This document shows, one piece after another, positions 61,911 through 64,000 of a stretch of 64,000 nucleotides of DNA. The translations under genes were made by a program, and so were the position numbers. Source of the DNA: Opitutia bacterium (GTDB lineage Bacteria > Verrucomicrobiota > Verrucomicrobiia > Opitutales > Opitutaceae); NCBI GenBank assembly GCA_947453695.1, contig CANGHW010000009.1, positions 18,748 through 82,747 on the forward strand, in the 5' to 3' direction. Positions within the stretch are counted from its first letter, which is position 1; every line of letters begins with the position of its first letter. Below the pieces are notes generated by a model. That model saw only the letters and a program-made list of their open reading frames with translations. It searched no databases and had not been told where the DNA came from.

Positions 61911-62531
61911 GTGGGACGAGTCCTCGCCTGAAACGCGCCGGGCACGATAGCTGATCACGAGATCGCGCGGGAACATCAGGGTGAGCAACCAAGGCAGAAC
62001 TATGACTGCGCCGATGGCCGCCGAAGGGAGCAGATTCTTGCGACCGTCGAACAAGAAGGACAGGCCGGGGAGAGCGAGGCCCAGGATCGGGAAATAAACG
62101 AGCGGGGCGCGGATGCCGCTGCTGGCAATCAGGGCGAGCAAGATCGAGAATCCCGCGACCACGGGAGAGAAGAGTCCAAACGCCAGCCCGGTAACGAAAG
62201 CCAGGGGGGCATGGGCGTGATCCCGTTCTTTGCAGACAAAGGTTTGGAGCAGGACGCCCAGTCCGGCTACGGTCGCATGGAGGAGAGGAACACCGTAGCG
62301 GTAGACCGAGCTGGCGCCCGGTTGAAGCGTAATAGCTTCCAGCAGGATGAGTCCCCCGAGCGCGGCACGACCGAGATCGATCCAATGCAGACCAAGGGAA
62401 AATGTCTGGCCCCAGTAACCCGTCCAGTCGCGCGCGACCGCACGAAGGCGGACCTTCTTCCCGTGGAAAATTCCCATGGGAGTCAGGATGAGGGCTAGGG
62501 CAGCGATGAGTTTAAACCAGTTGATGACCAT
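61893..62531 (-). CDS. polytopic membrane protein of unknown function
   Basis: A 212-residue protein with about five hydrophobic segments: WFKLIAALALILTPMGIF, LGRAALGGLILLEAITLQ, YGVPLLHATVAGLGVLLQTF, FGLFSPVVAGFSILLALIAS and AAIGAVIVLPWLLTLMF. A cytoplasmic loop holds CKERDHAHAP. No family recognised. Its 3' end overlaps the convergent sulfatase-like gene by 18 bases. Confidence 0.75.
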   Translation of the reverse strand: MVINWFKLIAALALILTPMGIFHGKKVRLRAVARDWTGYWGQTFSLGLHWIDLGRAALGGLILLEAITLQPGASSVYRYGVPLLHATVAGLGVLLQTFVCKERDHAHAPLAFVTGLAFGLFSPVVAGFSILLALIASSGIRAPLVYFPILGLALPGLSFLFDGRKNLLPSAAIGAVIVLPWLLTLMFPRDLVISYRARRVSGEDSSHLQPRR

Positions 62532-62671
62532 GAACGAAACGAGGCCTCCACGTTGTCACCCATAGGTGAACAAATGAAGGCGAAGAGTAGGTGGTGTGAT
62601 ACCGCTGCACCCGCGTGGCAAGATTGCTCTCGGCGGGAGCGTCAGATCAGACGGATGCCGTTTCACGCACC

Positions 62672-64000
62672 TTAACCGATCACTTGCGGCAACTTGTCGG
62701 CAGGCTTGCCGAATTGGCGGCGGATGGCGGCGGAGATCTCATGCATCTTCACCGGCTTCGAAATGTAGTCATCCATGCCCGCGGCGAGGCATAGCTCGCG
62801 GTCGCCCTGCATGGCATTGGCCGTGAGCGCGATGATCTTCGGCTGGCGGTCGGGCGAGAGCCGGCGGCGGATTTGGCGGCTGGCCTCCAGACCGTCCATT
62901 TCGGGCATCTGCAGATCCATGAGCACGAGATCGTAGCGACGGCTTTCGAGCGTGGTGACCGCTTCGATGCCATTGGCGACGGCGTCGGCGCGGTAGCCGA
63001 GGCGTTCGAGGAAACGCAGGGCGACCTTTTGGTTCACGGCGTTGTCTTCGGCGAGGAGGACCTCAAGCGGGAATTCCTCTGCGATGGGACGCTCGCCGGC
63101 CTTGGCGGCGGAGGAAACGGCGGTCATCGCCGGATTGAAGAGCGAGCCGATAGCCTGAATCACCGAACTCGTGCGCAGCGGTTTTGACGTGCTGGCGTGC
63201 GGGTGCAGGCCGGGCATCGAAGGTGCGGTTTGACCGAACGGATAGAGCACGAGTCGCGGGCACGCCACATTGTCCAGGCCGATGAGCGGCGAGGGCCCCT
63301 CGATTTCTCCGCAGTCGGCAATGATGAGCGCCGGCGGTTTCGCGAGGGTGGGGATGAGCGTGCGGGCCGAGGCGGTGTCGGGCACTACGACACAGGTGGC
63401 GCCCCATTTCTCGAACAGGGTGCGCAGGCGAGCCTGGGTGATGGGATGGTCCTCGATGCAAACGACCGTGCCGTCGCGCAGCGCAGGCGGGAGCGTGGGC
63501 AGGCCGAGGTCGGCGTGGACGGGGGCGGGCTCGGTCTGGATGGTAAAGATGAAGGACGAGCCCTGACCGGCGGCGCTTTCGACGCGAACGTCTCCACCCA
63601 TGAGCTGGCAAAGGCGCTGGCAGATCGCGAGACCGAGGCCGGTGCCGCCGTATTTGCGGGTGGTGGAGGAGTCGACTTGCGAGAAGGCCTTGAAGAGCCG
63701 GTCGAGGCGGTCCTGCGGGATGCCGATGCCGGTATCGTGGACGGTGAACTCGAGGATGATCCGGTTCGGATCTGGCACGATGCCGGGGGCGAAGCCGAGC
63801 GCGGGCTGCTCGCGCAGGGCGCGGCGGACTTCGAGGGAGATCGAGCCGCTCGGAGTGAATTTGACGGCGTTGTTGACCAGGTTGACGACGACCTGGCGGA
63901 GGCGGGTGACGTCGCCCAGGATCCACGCGGGGACGTCCGAGGCGATGTGGTAGGTGAGCTCGAGTTTCTTGGACGAGGCCTGCTGGGCAAAGAGGTCGAG
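62672..64000 (-). CDS. hybrid sensor histidine kinase, C-terminal part (runs off the window)
   Basis: The frame is open from base 64000 to the stop at 62672, giving the last 442 residues. It starts inside the transmitter: GDVTRLRQVVVNLVNNAVKF (N-box), DTGIGIPQDRLDRLFKAFSQ, YGGTGLGLAICQRLCQLMGG. A degenerate first receiver follows (VVCIEDHPITQARLRTLFEK, IIADCGEIEG). Next is a canonical receiver with LLAEDNAVNQKVALRFLERL, phospho-Asp in LVLMDLQMPEMDG and Lys in YISKPVKM. This is the layout of BarA/ArcB-like or multi-receiver hybrid kinases. The His-containing and sensor parts lie outside the window. Confidence 0.92.
   Translation of the reverse strand, partial: LDLFAQQASSKKLELTYHIASDVPAWILGDVTRLRQVVVNLVNNAVKFTPSGSISLEVRRALREQPALGFAPGIVPDPNRIILEFTVHDTGIGIPQDRLDRLFKAFSQVDSSTTRKYGGTGLGLAICQRLCQLMGGDVRVESAAGQGSSFIFTIQTEPAPVHADLGLPTLPPALRDGTVVCIEDHPITQARLRTLFEKWGATCVVVPDTASARTLIPTLAKPPALIIADCGEIEGPSPLIGLDNVACPRLVLYPFGQTAPSMPGLHPHASTSKPLRTSSVIQAIGSLFNPAMTAVSSAAKAGERPIAEEFPLEVLLAEDNAVNQKVALRFLERLGYRADAVANGIEAVTTLESRRYDLVLMDLQMPEMDGLEASRQIRRRLSPDRQPKIIALTANAMQGDRELCLAAGMDDYISKPVKMHEISAAIRRQFGKPADKLPQVIG

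Overview
The window looks like chromosomal DNA of a high-GC member of Verrucomicrobiota, most likely family Opitutaceae. This is inferred from gene content, since no rRNA or other marker gene is present. The pointers are a PVC-type membrane-bound dehydrogenase/HEAT/cytochrome c protein, two DUF1080 proteins, a sulfatase-family protein, a Gfo/Idh/MocA oxidoreductase, a GMC oxidoreductase paired with a gluconate-dehydrogenase-subunit-3-like protein, and secreted proteins that share a C-terminal repeat module. I see no tRNA, rRNA, CRISPR array or prophage.

Layout. 1-7.3 kb: the start of an AsmA-like membrane protein, a ParE-type topoisomerase subunit, a remnant of a threonine ammonia-lyase ACT domain, a large MASE1/PAS hybrid histidine kinase, and a decayed diguanylate cyclase. 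7.2-18.1 kb: a di-haem cytochrome c peroxidase with EF-hands, an S41 protease lipoprotein, a LytS/LytR-like two-component pair with an extracellular beta-propeller sensor, and a 1020-residue PVC cytochrome protein. 18.1-32.6 kb: a small-protein/nucleotidyltransferase pair, sufS-sufU, a DHODH-like/membrane fusion protein, an orphan peptide-binding lipoprotein, a coiled-coil membrane protein, several small hypotheticals, a secreted repeat protein followed by two tandem structured RNA elements (about 145 nt each), and a GMC dehydrogenase operon.

32.6-41.7 kb is an accessory region, visibly richer in A/T in places. It holds two hicAB modules, a brnTA module, an unknown membrane protein, a truncated IS3-family element, palindromic operator-like sites and a large secreted Ig/beta-propeller protein.

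41.7-54.4 kb is a sulfur-assimilation region. cobA-sirohydrochlorin chelatase-cysI (minus strand) diverges from cysH-cysD-cysN-rrf2 (plus strand). A serine O-acetyltransferase, an NrtA/SsuA-like soluble binding protein and a LysR regulator lie nearby. Together they would activate sulfate, reduce it to sulfite and sulfide, make the sirohaem needed by CysI, and supply O-acetylserine for cysteine. No cysC, cysJ or sulfate permease is in the window. 54.4-64 kb: a minus-strand operon of peptide deformylase, Gfo/Idh/MocA oxidoreductase, cobalamin adenosyltransferase and DUF6580-like membrane protein; two DUF1080 proteins, a dienelactone hydrolase, a sulfatase-family protein that has lost its active-site residues, and the 3' part of a hybrid histidine kinase.

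The observations I rate highest are the tandem RNAs with compensatory stem changes (29505-29855), the apparently catalytically dead sulfatase (60699-61910) and the DHODH-like domain fused to a duplicated membrane unit (20646-22361).
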